Shown: piece by piece, positions 24,155 to 32,153 of the stretch
Layout: each line of letters opens with the position of its first letter
Position numbering within the stretch: position 1 is the stretch's first letter
Assembly (NCBI GenBank): GCA_040386195.1
Contig: JAZKFV010000013.1
Span: 1-51,219, forward strand
DNA: 51,219 bases
Direction of reading: 5' to 3'
Origin: JAJTCH01 sp040386195
GTDB taxonomy: Bacteria; Pseudomonadota; Alphaproteobacteria; Rickettsiales; UBA1997
The notes under the pieces: model-generated
The model's input: the letters and a program-made list of their open reading frames with translations, nothing else
Told to the model about the DNA's origin: nothing
Databases searched by the model: none
Program-made: the position numbers and the translations under genes

Positions 24155-24943
24155 ATGAAGTATATTTTTAGAGTTGTCTTTATTTTATTATTTTTGACCG
24201 CCAATAGTTTTGCTGATGATCAACAAATCACTGTTAGATGGAATAGTGTTGATGGTTTAAAAAGATTGCAACGAGCTGAATATAAAAATGATTTTTATGA
24301 ATTAGCCAATTATTTTCAGCCGCAATTAAATCCGCTTTACTGCGCCGCCGCTAGCTCAGTTATTATTCTCAATGCCATTGCTGAAAATGGCAATGCTCCA
24401 AGTCAGAAAAATTTAGAGATCACAACTCCTAAAGTGCTTGGTGGCAAAAATATTGAATTTAAATCTTATTCTCAGCTCACTTTCTTTAATGACAAAACCG
24501 ACAAAATTAAAGATCGCAAAACGATTGAACTTAAAAATATTAACCCTGAAACTGAAAATTCCGTAACTAATTTTGATCCGGGTTTAACTCTGAGCGAGTT
24601 ACAAAAAATTCTTAGTAAAGTTTATGATCTGAAAGCCAAGATAAAATATCTTGATAATGTTGATGAAAAAACCATCAGTCAATTTCGTAATATTGTTAAA
24701 CAAATCGTTGCTGATGATACTCAATATTTGTTAGTAAATTTTAATGGCAAAGCAATCGGCCTTAAAACTAACGGACACATATCTCCAGTCGTTGCTTTTG
24801 ATTCTGCGAGTGATTCAGTATTAATTATGGATGTTGCTGGTCACAAAAATGGTTGGTATTGGGTTGGAGTTGTTGATTTAGTTAAAGCAATGAACACTAA
24901 AGACGGCAAAAATTATCGTGGTTATCTGGCTATTTCCAAATAG
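24155..24943 (+). CDS. Exported phytochelatin-synthase-like protein
   Basis: A papain-like peptidase of the phytochelatin synthase family, which cleaves glutathione and in eukaryotes joins the gamma-Glu-Cys units. The 262-residue protein has a cleavable signal peptide (MKYIFRVVFILLFLTANSFA). The catalytic triad is visible as Cys63 (QPQLNPLYCAAAS), His208 (NGHISPVVAFD) and Asp226 (LIMDVAGH). It lacks the Cys-rich C-terminal domain of plant enzymes, as bacterial forms do. The periplasmic location suggests glutathione or peptide hydrolysis rather than cytosolic metal detoxification (inference). Confidence 0.9.
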   Translation: MKYIFRVVFILLFLTANSFADDQQITVRWNSVDGLKRLQRAEYKNDFYELANYFQPQLNPLYCAAASSVIILNAIAENGNAPSQKNLEITTPKVLGGKNIEFKSYSQLTFFNDKTDKIKDRKTIELKNINPETENSVTNFDPGLTLSELQKILSKVYDLKAKIKYLDNVDEKTISQFRNIVKQIVADDTQYLLVNFNGKAIGLKTNGHISPVVAFDSASDSVLIMDVAGHKNGWYWVGVVDLVKAMNTKDGKNYRGYLAISK

Positions 24944-24945
24944 CA

Positions 24946-24978
24946 ATTTTGCTAAAAGCAATCTTGACTTAGCAAAAT
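24946..24978. terminator. Weak hairpin after the phytochelatin-synthase-like gene
   Basis: The 10-base arms ATTTTGCTAA and TTAGCAAAAT are separated by 13 bases just after the stop codon. No T-run follows, so termination would be weak or factor-assisted. Confidence 0.35.
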
Positions 24979-25034
24979 CATTGTTAGATAATCCCGCCTC
25001 ATTTTTTATCCCCACCAAAATTATCCTCATTTTT

Positions 25035-25108
25035 TGGGACGTAGCCAAGTGGTAAGGCAACGGGTTTTGATCCCGTCATCGTAGGTTCGAATCCTTCCGT
25101 CCCAGCCA
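25035..25108 (+). tRNA. tRNA-Gln (anticodon TTG)
   Basis: Acceptor TGGGACG pairs with CGTCCCA, and the discriminator is G. The D-arm reads AGCCAAGTGGTAAGGC, as usual for Gln. The anticodon stem ACGGG/CCCGT encloses TTTTGAT with anticodon TTG. The T-arm contains GGTTCGAATCC, and CCA is encoded at 25106-25108. The last 18 bases are the start of the 146-bp tandem repeat that follows. Confidence 0.95.
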
Positions 25109-25399
25109 TCCGCTTACGCTAACGCTACAGCGCGATTATCAGAAAGAACAAGATTTTAAAGCGGCTTAAAGAAGGATTTGAACCTTAGGTTCGACAATTT
25201 TTCGCAGAAAAATTGCAAGAGAGCGCAGCGAACGCCATCCTTCCGTCCCAGCCATCCGCTTACGCTAACGCTACAGCGCGATTATCAGAAAGAACAAGAT
25301 TTTAAAGCGGCTTAAAGAAGGATTTGAACCTTAGGTTCGACAATTTTTCGCAGAAAAATTGCAAGAGAGCGCAGCGAACGCCATCCTTCCGTCCCAGCC
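25091..25399 (+). repeat. 146-bp tandem repeat seeded by the tRNA-Gln 3' end
   Basis: Two identical 146-bp units (25091-25236 and 25237-25382) plus a 17-bp partial third (25383-25399). Each begins with the tRNA-Gln T-arm/acceptor sequence ATCCTTCCGTCCCAGCC. Inside the unit are GAAGGATTTGAACCT, an inverted near-copy of the T-arm, and a perfect 9-bp hairpin (CAATTTTTC/GAAAAATTG). The arrangement resembles repeated attachment-site duplications at a tRNA 3' end, without any integrase gene nearby. The 340-bp gap to the next gene holds only this repeat and a short AT-rich leader. Confidence 0.9.
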
Positions 25400-25448
25400 C
25401 AAAAACATCTAAAATTTAGCATAGCTAAATTTTTCAATATTTAAGCAA

Positions 25449-26660
25449 ATGAAAACCAAAAACATCGTAATCATAGGCGCCGGACCAAGCGGTTTAATGG
25501 CGGCGGAAATTATTGCAACTGCCGGGCATCAAGTTGCAATATATGATCGTATGCCAAGTTTTGGGCGCAAATTTTTGATGGCGGGCAGGGGTGGTTTGAA
25601 TTTGACTCATAGTGAACCTTTGGAAAAATTTATTACCCGTTATGGACAAGCCGAAAATTGGCTGGCGCCGCATATTAAAGCTTATCCTGCCGAAGCTTTG
25701 CGGGCGTGGTGTGAAGGTTTGGGACAAGAAACTTTTATTGGTAGTAGTGGCAGAATTTTTCCTCGGGCTATGAAGGCTTCTCCACTTTTGCGGGCTTGGC
25801 TGCAAAGGTTGGAACGGCTTGGTGTTAATTATCACACCAGCCATTCTTGGCAAGGATTTGATGGTGAAAATCTCATCTTTATTAATTCAGAAAAACAAAT
25901 AGTTAAAATTAAATCCGACGCAACCTTGCTGGCGCTTGGTGGCGCTTCTTGGTCAAATCTTGGTTCAGATGGAAGTTGGGTTGAGATACTTAAAAAATAT
26001 GATGTAGAAATTTCTCCGCTGCGCCCAGCTAATTGTGGCTTTATTGCGCCATGGTCAGATTATTTTGCCAATCGTTTTGCTGGAACTCCGCTCAAATCTG
26101 TAGCGATTACTCACCAAGAAATTTTTCACTTAGGAGAAATAATGATTACTAAACAAGGCATTGAAGGAGGTGCGGTTTATGCTTTATCTGCCAGCCTGCG
26201 TGAAGCTATCGAGATTGAAGGCAAAGCAGTTTTATATTTAGATTTGCGCCCCGCAATTTCAATTTCTGAGCTGACAAAAAAATTACAAATGCGCAGCAAA
26301 ACATCGCTGAGCAATTATTTACGCAAGATCGGATTTTCAGCCCTAGCGATTGCTTTGTTATATGAAATTATATCATCAGAAAATTTAGCAAAATCACCGC
26401 CAGATATTTTGGCAAAATATCTCAAAGCTTTACCAATCACACTAACTTCAACCACAAATATAGAACGCGCCATTTCAACCGCCGGAGGAATTTGCCAAAA
26501 ATCTGTAGATGAAAATTTTATGTTGAAAAACAAGCTAGGAGTTTTTGTTGCCGGCGAAATGCTAGATTGGGAAGCGCCGACGGGAGGTTATCTTTTGCAA
26601 GGATGTTTTAGCACCGCATTTGCTGCGGCAAAAGGTTTGTTGGATTTGATAGATAACTAA
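25449..26660 (+). CDS. HI0933/TIGR03862-type flavoprotein
   Basis: A 403-residue FAD-binding oxidoreductase. The N-terminal Rossmann motif is IVIIGAGPSGLMAAEI, followed by FGRKFLMAGRGGLNLTHSEP, the hallmark of the HI0933-like family. The C-terminal FAD contact is FVAGEMLDWEAPTGGYLLQGC. Reported activities for relatives are varied, and the substrate is unknown here. It runs convergently into mlaC with only 8 bp between the stops. Confidence 0.87.
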   Translation: MKTKNIVIIGAGPSGLMAAEIIATAGHQVAIYDRMPSFGRKFLMAGRGGLNLTHSEPLEKFITRYGQAENWLAPHIKAYPAEALRAWCEGLGQETFIGSSGRIFPRAMKASPLLRAWLQRLERLGVNYHTSHSWQGFDGENLIFINSEKQIVKIKSDATLLALGGASWSNLGSDGSWVEILKKYDVEISPLRPANCGFIAPWSDYFANRFAGTPLKSVAITHQEIFHLGEIMITKQGIEGGAVYALSASLREAIEIEGKAVLYLDLRPAISISELTKKLQMRSKTSLSNYLRKIGFSALAIALLYEIISSENLAKSPPDILAKYLKALPITLTSTTNIERAISTAGGICQKSVDENFMLKNKLGVFVAGEMLDWEAPTGGYLLQGCFSTAFAAAKGLLDLIDN

Positions 26661-26668
26661 ATTAATTC

Positions 26669-27319
26669 TTATTTTTTGGCTGTGTTAGTCTTGCTGGGTT
26701 TTCCACTTGCCGCTTTCAACTTCGTATTACGTTCTTTTAAATCAGCTAAAAATTTATCCAAACCGTCTTTAGTGATCACCGCGCCAAATTCAGATCTTTG
26801 GGTTTCGATCAGACTTACTCCTTCGGCGACAATATCAAAAACTAGAAAGTTGGATTTATTCACTGAAGTATCGGGATTTTTTTTGACTCTAAAATCGAGG
26901 TTGACGATGGGCGCTTTATCTTTGGGGTAAAAAAGACATTTGGCGGTATAATAATTTCCGTCATTAGTAATTGAGCTGATGGTAAATTTTTCACCGCTAT
27001 AGCCAGTAAATTTGGGGCTATAAGTGTTAATCATAAATTCACGATAGAGTTTTTTGAATTGCTCTTTTTGTTCAGGGTTTGCCAGGCGATAATTTTTACC
27101 TAAGACAAATTTAGAAACCCAATCAGCGTCAATAACGCCATCGATGGTTTTGATGAGTTGATCTCTTTTTTGATTAACGTTGAGTTTTTTATCATCAGCA
27201 ATTTTGATAATTTTATTACCCAAATCATTGACGAAAGATTCAACTTCTTTAGCTTCGTCAGCAAAAGACGGATTGGTGAAAAACAATAAAATGAGAGCGG
27301 ATAAAATGATTTTAGGCAT
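26669..27319 (-). CDS. mlaC: MlaC-type phospholipid transport protein
   Basis: Periplasmic carrier shuttling phospholipids between outer-membrane MlaA and the inner-membrane MlaFEDB complex. The 216-residue precursor has a signal peptide (MPKIILSALILLFFTNPSFA). The MlaC fold shows NQKRDQLIKTIDGVIDADWVSKFVLGKNYR, FKKLYREFMINTYSPKF, and FLVFDIVAEGVSLIETQRSEFGAVI. A basic low-complexity tail ends the protein. It follows mlaA by 3 bp, a natural functional pair; mlaFED are not in the window. Confidence 0.93.
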   Translation of the reverse strand: MPKIILSALILLFFTNPSFADEAKEVESFVNDLGNKIIKIADDKKLNVNQKRDQLIKTIDGVIDADWVSKFVLGKNYRLANPEQKEQFKKLYREFMINTYSPKFTGYSGEKFTISSITNDGNYYTAKCLFYPKDKAPIVNLDFRVKKNPDTSVNKSNFLVFDIVAEGVSLIETQRSEFGAVITKDGLDKFLADLKERNTKLKAASGKPSKTNTAKK

Positions 27320-27322
27320 AAA

Positions 27323-28111
27323 TTATTTATTTAAAATTAAGGAATTTCTTCTTTGCAGATAGGCACTACGCATTGTGGCATAGACATCGAAAGAATTTTT
27401 TCTAATATCATCAACAACTTCAATCAGACCTTCTCGAGCGTCAACGCCATTAGCCACTGATAAAGAAATTGCCGCTTGATTACTAACCAAATCTCTTGAA
27501 CCGCCAATATCAAGGCTGTTAAAAGAAAGAGGGTTGACTAATTTTTCAACCACAAAACCGGAAAAATCCCGAACATCACTAGGACCAAGCAAGGGAATCA
27601 CCAGATAAGCACCAGGTTTGCTGCCATATTTTCCAAGAGTTTGCCCTAAATCTTTTTCTTTATAAATAATTTTTTTATGACCAGCAACATCAAATAAACC
27701 ACCAACCCCAAGAGTTGTGTTAATTAAAAATGATGAAAAGCTTGCCATAGAATTGGTGGCGTCTCCTTGCAAAAGAGAATTGATCATTGAAAAGGGCGCG
27801 GCAAGGTTATTGAGAAAATTATGCACCGATTCTCGAACTGGTTGAGGCACAAATTGGCGATATTTTTTAACAGCGGGCAAAGCGATGTTTTTGTCTAAAA
27901 CTTCATTAAAAGCAAAAACTTTGCGATTGAAATTTTCAAACGGATCATAAATTAGTTGGTTGTTTTTGGTGCCAGAAATTTCTTCACCTTCATAGCTATC
28001 ATCAAAATTAAATTGAGGATTGGTTTGATCTTTTGCCCAAATTTGATTAGGCAACACAAAGCTAACACATAAAATGGTGAATAATGCTAATCTATGAATC
28101 GTTGCTATCAT
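27323..28111 (-). CDS. mlaA: MlaA/VacJ-family outer-membrane lipid asymmetry protein
   Basis: Outer-membrane component that extracts misplaced phospholipids. The core is clear: YDPFENFNRKVFAFNEVLD, VRESVHNFLNNLAAPFSMINSLLQGD, FLINTTLGVGGLFDVA, DLGQTLGKYGSKPGAYLVIPLLGPSDVRD. I start at the ATG at 28111 (262 residues), where MIATIHRLALFTILCVSFVLPNQIWA forms a signal peptide. An ATG at 28150 would overlap the upstream TPR gene by 26 bp. No lipobox is visible (the only early Cys lies in TILC), so it may not be lipidated, unlike E. coli MlaA. Confidence 0.92.
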   Translation of the reverse strand: MIATIHRLALFTILCVSFVLPNQIWAKDQTNPQFNFDDSYEGEEISGTKNNQLIYDPFENFNRKVFAFNEVLDKNIALPAVKKYRQFVPQPVRESVHNFLNNLAAPFSMINSLLQGDATNSMASFSSFLINTTLGVGGLFDVAGHKKIIYKEKDLGQTLGKYGSKPGAYLVIPLLGPSDVRDFSGFVVEKLVNPLSFNSLDIGGSRDLVSNQAAISLSVANGVDAREGLIEVVDDIRKNSFDVYATMRSAYLQRRNSLILNK

Positions 28112-28124
28112 TGGTGATTTTTGC

Positions 28125-28589
28125 TTATGCAGAATTGTTGGGTTTTTCATTTCCTAAAATTTGGTCAATCTTTTCTTGATAGGCTGGGCATTTTTCTAAA
28201 AGATCCTCAATCACTATTTGAGCTTCGTCAAAATCGTGATTTAATATTAAACAAATAATTAATTGGTAATAAGCGTCATAATTATTGGGCCAGAATTTTT
28301 TAGTAATTTTGAAGCGGAAAATTGCTTCTTTTAAATCGCCATCTTCTAAATGCTGAATTCCCAAATTATAATTGGTGGTCGATAAATCCTGCGATTTTTC
28401 TTTAATTATATGAAATTCAGCGACGATATTATCAAAAATTTTCCCAAAAAAACCGGATAATTTATCAATTTTATGCGCCGAATTTTCAACTTCTGAAGTG
28501 GCGCCAACAGCTTGTTTTTCTGATTGATTTTTATCGTTTTGGTTATTGGATCCGGCAATTCTTTTAATTGATCTGATGATATCAAACAT
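28125..28589 (-). CDS. Small TPR-like protein
   Basis: A 154-residue hypothetical protein starting at the ATG at 28589, whose A overlaps the TAA stop of the bioC-like gene (TAATG). A longer frame from 28628 would run into that gene. The C-terminal half has a tetratricopeptide-like helix pair (TTNYNLGIQHLEDGDLKEAIFRFKITKKFWPNNYDAYYQLIICL and DFDEAQIVIEDLLEKCP). The N-terminal half is polar. It could be an adaptor in the envelope, given mlaA downstream, but no partner is known. Confidence 0.65.
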   Translation of the reverse strand: MFDIIRSIKRIAGSNNQNDKNQSEKQAVGATSEVENSAHKIDKLSGFFGKIFDNIVAEFHIIKEKSQDLSTTNYNLGIQHLEDGDLKEAIFRFKITKKFWPNNYDAYYQLIICLILNHDFDEAQIVIEDLLEKCPAYQEKIDQILGNEKPNNSA

Positions 28590-29353
28590 TATCGACGATT
28601 TTTTATTGAGACGTAAAGGATTTGCCAAGTGGCGAAGACTTTATTGTTCAAATTAAAATTTTTCAAATAAAAACTGTTCAAAAGATCGAATTGTTTTTTG
28701 CCTAAATATTTTTGGTTAGAACTATAGCCGGCGCCGATTGATTTTATTGATTTGAGAAGATCATAACAATCTTGATAATCCAGCTGAATTATTTGCGAGT
28801 TAATTTGATAATCTAAATTTAAATTATGCAGAATTTTTTCCAGCTGTTGATGATCAATAAATTCGTTGATTGATAGTGGAATTTGAAAATTTTGACATAT
28901 GGTTTTTAACTCTTTCAAACTTTCATTTCCCAGCAAGCTAAAATAAAAATTTCCATCATTTTTAAGGGTTTTTAAAACTTGCATAATGGTTTTTTCTAAA
29001 TCATTCAACCATTGAAAACTCAGCGACGATAACGCCAAATCAAAAATATTTTCCCGTAGCGGTAAAATTTCAATATCGGCAATAATTTTAGCAGTTGCCA
29101 ATGAATTTTGGGTGAGCATTTTTTGAGCAATATCGAGTTGGATAATTTTTTTATCCATAAATTCTGCTAAAATTTCTTGCGCCACAAAGCCAGTTCCAGA
29201 GCCTAAATCGATGATATTTTGTGAGTTGATAATATTTTCTCTGGCGCGTAAAACTAAATTTTTTGCCACCATTTTTTGCAAAAGCGCATTAGAGTTGTAG
29301 CTAGGCTGTGCCTGATTAAAATTGGCTTTGATTTTGTTTTTGTTGAAAAACAT
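28589..29353 (-). CDS. BioC-like SAM-dependent methyltransferase
   Basis: A 254-residue class I methyltransferase. The N-terminal IKANFNQAQPSYNSNALLQKMVA, the SAM motif IIDLGSGTGFVAQEIL and DIEILPLRENIFDLALSSLSFQWLNDL are present. The late segment LLKSIKSIGAGYS, followed by ATWQILYVSI, closely follows the layout of BioC. BioC methylates malonyl-ACP to start pimelate synthesis for biotin. A related activity (for example an NDUFAF5-type assembly factor, same superfamily) is possible. No other bio genes are in the window. It overlaps the stops and starts of both neighbours by one base. Confidence 0.72.
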   Translation of the reverse strand: MFFNKNKIKANFNQAQPSYNSNALLQKMVAKNLVLRARENIINSQNIIDLGSGTGFVAQEILAEFMDKKIIQLDIAQKMLTQNSLATAKIIADIEILPLRENIFDLALSSLSFQWLNDLEKTIMQVLKTLKNDGNFYFSLLGNESLKELKTICQNFQIPLSINEFIDHQQLEKILHNLNLDYQINSQIIQLDYQDCYDLLKSIKSIGAGYSSNQKYLGKKQFDLLNSFYLKNFNLNNKVFATWQILYVSIKNRR

Positions 29354-30474
29354 TATTGATGCTTAGAGATTTTTTCCGCTTCTTCTTCGATCAATTTGAC
29401 GATGTGATCAACTAAATTATCCGAATCAACTTTATGATTGGGTTTGCCGTCCATATAAACATTATGACGATTATTGCCGCCGCCAGTAATGCCAATTCTA
29501 GTGTGCGCCGCTTCGCCCAAACCATTGACCACGCAGCCTAAAATTGAAATATCGAAAGAAGTTTTGATATGTTCAACTCTTTTTTCCACTGCTTCAACAG
29601 TTTTAATCACGTCAAAACCTTGTCTGGCGCAAGATGGGCAAGAAATAATATTAACGCCGCGACTACGCAAACCTAAAGATTTTAAAATGTGATAAGCAAC
29701 TTTGACCTCTTCAAACGGCAAGGCGGAAAGCGAAACGCGCATTGTGTCGCCAATGCCGTTAAACAATAAATGCCCAAGTCCAATTGACGATTTAACCGTT
29801 CCCGCCATCAAGCCGCCAGCTTCGGTGATGCCAATATGCAGTGGATAATCGCAAGCCGCAGCTAGTTTTTTATAAGCGGCGATTGCCAGCATTGCATCAC
29901 TGGCTTTGACGCTAATTTTGGTTTCAAAAAAATCATTATCTTCCAAAATTTTAATATGCCTTTGCGCCGATTCTACCAAGGCTTCCGGCGTTGGAGTTTT
30001 ATATTTATTGAGCAAATCTGGCTCCAAAGATCCGGCGTTGACGCCAATGCGAATTGCGCAGCCGTAGTCTTTGGCAGCTTTGATAACTTCTTTAACTTTG
30101 TCATCTGAACCAATATTGCCCGGATTTATCCGTAAACATTTTGCGCCTGCCTGCGCCGCTTCAATGGCTCTGCGATAATGAAAATGAATATCGGCGATAA
30201 TTGGCACTTCGCAATAAGGAATAATTTGTTTTAGTGCGATTGCTGATTCTTGATCGGGAATGGAAATGCGCATCAAATCCGCGCCAACTTCAACGCAACT
30301 TGCCACTTGGCGAATTGTGCCTTGAATATCAGTAGTTAAAGTGTTGGTCATTGATTGCACCGCAATTGGCGCATCGCCACCAATTTTAACATTACCCACC
30401 GAAATTTGTTTGGATTTGCGGCGATTGATAAAGCGATAAGGTCTGATGTCGGCGATGGTTTTATTTAAACTCAT
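29353..30474 (-). CDS. ispG: 4-hydroxy-3-methylbut-2-enyl diphosphate synthase (GcpE)
   Basis: Iron-sulfur enzyme of the MEP isoprenoid pathway. The 373-residue protein shows GGDAPIAVQSMTNTLTTD, IPIIADIHFHYRRAIEA, LRINPGNIGSDDKV and the cluster ligands in ISCPSCARQGFDVI plus LGCVVNGLGEAAH (three cysteines). The 5' end overlaps tyrA by 14 bp and the 3' end overlaps the methyltransferase by one base. It shows that the organism makes isoprenoid precursors by the MEP route; polyprenyl synthase at 35447 would use them. Confidence 0.97.
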   Translation of the reverse strand: MSLNKTIADIRPYRFINRRKSKQISVGNVKIGGDAPIAVQSMTNTLTTDIQGTIRQVASCVEVGADLMRISIPDQESAIALKQIIPYCEVPIIADIHFHYRRAIEAAQAGAKCLRINPGNIGSDDKVKEVIKAAKDYGCAIRIGVNAGSLEPDLLNKYKTPTPEALVESAQRHIKILEDNDFFETKISVKASDAMLAIAAYKKLAAACDYPLHIGITEAGGLMAGTVKSSIGLGHLLFNGIGDTMRVSLSALPFEEVKVAYHILKSLGLRSRGVNIISCPSCARQGFDVIKTVEAVEKRVEHIKTSFDISILGCVVNGLGEAAHTRIGITGGGNNRHNVYMDGKPNHKVDSDNLVDHIVKLIEEEAEKISKHQ

Positions 30475-31456
30475 AACTAGTAATTTTTGATTTAATTTGA
30501 TGAAGAAATTGGTTTAAAGATTTTGGTTTTAAATTAGATTTTTTTGAGTGATTAATTATGGCGGTAAAATCTTTAAATCCGGTGCCTGAGAAAGGTTGAA
30601 ATTCTTTGATATCCGGCAAGTTTAAAAAGCAAGAAACTAGGGCGATTCTTCTGGAAATTAAATCGTCGTCATCACCGAAATATTGATCAATATTTTTTAA
30701 ATAAAACTGCAAATAATATTCAAGATTTTGGCGGTTCAAAGCAAAAATTTCTTGCCAAATTTTGGGGTTAGAATTTTGTAGGCGAAAATGTTGATTGAGA
30801 ATTTCATCAGCACTATTTTCAAAATCTTCCTGAGCAATAAAAGCCAAAAATTGTGGCAAATGTGAAACTAAAGCAAAAATTTTATCATGGCGAGCGGCAT
30901 CAAGAAATTCAACCTGAGCGCCGATTTTTTGCCAAAATAATTCTATTTTTTTTAAAGCGTTTTTATCATTGATTTGGTTTGGACAAATAATAGTTTTTTT
31001 ATCCAAAAATAAATCACTTTGCGAATTAGTAACTCCAGATTTTTCTGAGCCAGCAATTGGATGACAAGCGATAAAATTTTTGGCTTTGCTTAGTAAAATT
31101 TTCTCCGCCAAAGGCAAAGTAAAATTTTTTAAAGAGCCCACATCAATAATTAAAGTTTGATCACCAATCCAATTGACAAGCTGATGCAAGATTTTTTCAT
31201 AGCTAAAAAGCGGTGAACAAATAATTATCAAATCACCATTAGCAATTTTTTGATTGAAGTTATATTGTTGGTCAATTATTTCTTTATTGAGTGCAAAATT
31301 GATCTGATTTTGATCAATATCAAAGCCCAAAATTTGTTGAGCAATTTGATGTTTTTTGCAAGATTGAGCCAGGCTGCCACCAATTAAGCCAAGACCGATA
31401 ATAATAATGTTTTGAAATAAAAACTCAGGCTGATCAGCCGCTATTTTATTTGTCAT
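30461..31456 (-). CDS. tyrA: Prephenate/arogenate dehydrogenase
   Basis: A 331-residue TyrA-type dehydrogenase for tyrosine synthesis. The NAD-binding motif is IIIIGLGLIGGSLAQSC; LIIICSPLFSYEKIL, LIIDVGSLK and NFIACHPIAGSEKSGV follow, with the catalytic His in ACHP, then ARHDKIFALVSHLPQFLAF. It is the first gene of the minus-strand unit tyrA-ispG-bioC-TPR-mlaA-mlaC. Its presence implies some aromatic amino acid synthesis, which host-restricted Rickettsiales usually lack. Confidence 0.9.
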   Translation of the reverse strand: MTNKIAADQPEFLFQNIIIIGLGLIGGSLAQSCKKHQIAQQILGFDIDQNQINFALNKEIIDQQYNFNQKIANGDLIIICSPLFSYEKILHQLVNWIGDQTLIIDVGSLKNFTLPLAEKILLSKAKNFIACHPIAGSEKSGVTNSQSDLFLDKKTIICPNQINDKNALKKIELFWQKIGAQVEFLDAARHDKIFALVSHLPQFLAFIAQEDFENSADEILNQHFRLQNSNPKIWQEIFALNRQNLEYYLQFYLKNIDQYFGDDDDLISRRIALVSCFLNLPDIKEFQPFSGTGFKDFTAIINHSKKSNLKPKSLNQFLHQIKSKITSYEFK

Positions 31457-31529
31457 AGATAAATTAAATATTTACTTTTTAAGATAGTATTTATAGTTTT
31501 AACCAATAAATCAATTCATTGATAGTCTT

Positions 31530-31697
31530 ATGAAAAAGTTTTTAATTATTGCCTCACTCAGCTTGTTGATTTCATCATGTTCCGGTGGCAAAGTTCTCGA
31601 TGTTAAAAGCCCATGCGTATCCAACAATGACGGTCCTTGCGGACCAAGAAAGCCAGTTAACGATTGGTGGTTAAATAAAAACACTATTAAATCATAA
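31530..31697 (+). CDS. Very small lipoprotein, DUF2706-like
   Basis: A 55-residue frame starting at the ATG at 31530. MKKFLIIASLSLLISSC is a clear lipoprotein signal (lipobox ISSC). The mature part contains KSPCVSNNDGPCGPRKPVN, reminiscent of small Rickettsia lipoproteins annotated as DUF2706; this assignment is from memory and tentative. Only 4 bp separate it from the next gene, so the two are probably one unit. Confidence 0.7.
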   Translation: MKKFLIIASLSLLISSCSGGKVLDVKSPCVSNNDGPCGPRKPVNDWWLNKNTIKS

Positions 31698-31701
31698 AAA
31701 T

Positions 31702-32085
31702 ATGACTGAAGGAACCTCATTTGCAGATAAATATGCCAGCAAAAGCAAAAATAATCTCTCGCAATTAATCAAAGAAAAACAGGAGCAAAAAATGACAACA
31801 GAAGCAGTAAGTATCAGCCCTTCTTTTGGTAATAAAAACCCGGCAATTGATAATACCAAAGCCAGTAAAGCTGATCTTATTTATCTAGTTAAGGGCGTTG
31901 ATGATAATCGCAACGCTTGGTATTATGTTTTGGTTGAAAGATTAAAACTTTCTCTATTTTTAAAAGCATTAAATGACGATATTATCCATTTGGAGAATTA
32001 TGGCGAGATCCTATATTCTGCTTATGGCGATGAACCACCTCAAGACATTACTGATAAGCTGAAAAAAGAATATGATATAAAATAA
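31702..32085 (+). CDS. Conserved hypothetical protein, possibly Rickettsiales-specific
   Basis: A 127-residue protein with a polar N terminus (FADKYASKSKNN) and a compact C-terminal region, ADLIYLVKGVDDNRNAWYYVLVERLKLSLFLKAL, then ENYGEILYSAYGDEPP. No signal peptide or membrane segment. It may belong to one of the short DUF families described only from Rickettsiales (DUF2671 is a candidate, unverified). It follows the tiny lipoprotein after 4 bp. Function unknown. Confidence 0.65.
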   Translation: MTEGTSFADKYASKSKNNLSQLIKEKQEQKMTTEAVSISPSFGNKNPAIDNTKASKADLIYLVKGVDDNRNAWYYVLVERLKLSLFLKALNDDIIHLENYGEILYSAYGDEPPQDITDKLKKEYDIK

Positions 32086-32153
32086 TCATATTACTCTTAC
32101 TTGAATAAGCGGCAGTGCTACAAAATCTACTTAACACAATTCACAATTTCATA

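Noticed and set aside
25091..25399. CRISPR array
   Set aside because: Only two full units with perfect 146-bp period and no spacer diversity; the repeat begins with a tRNA fragment.
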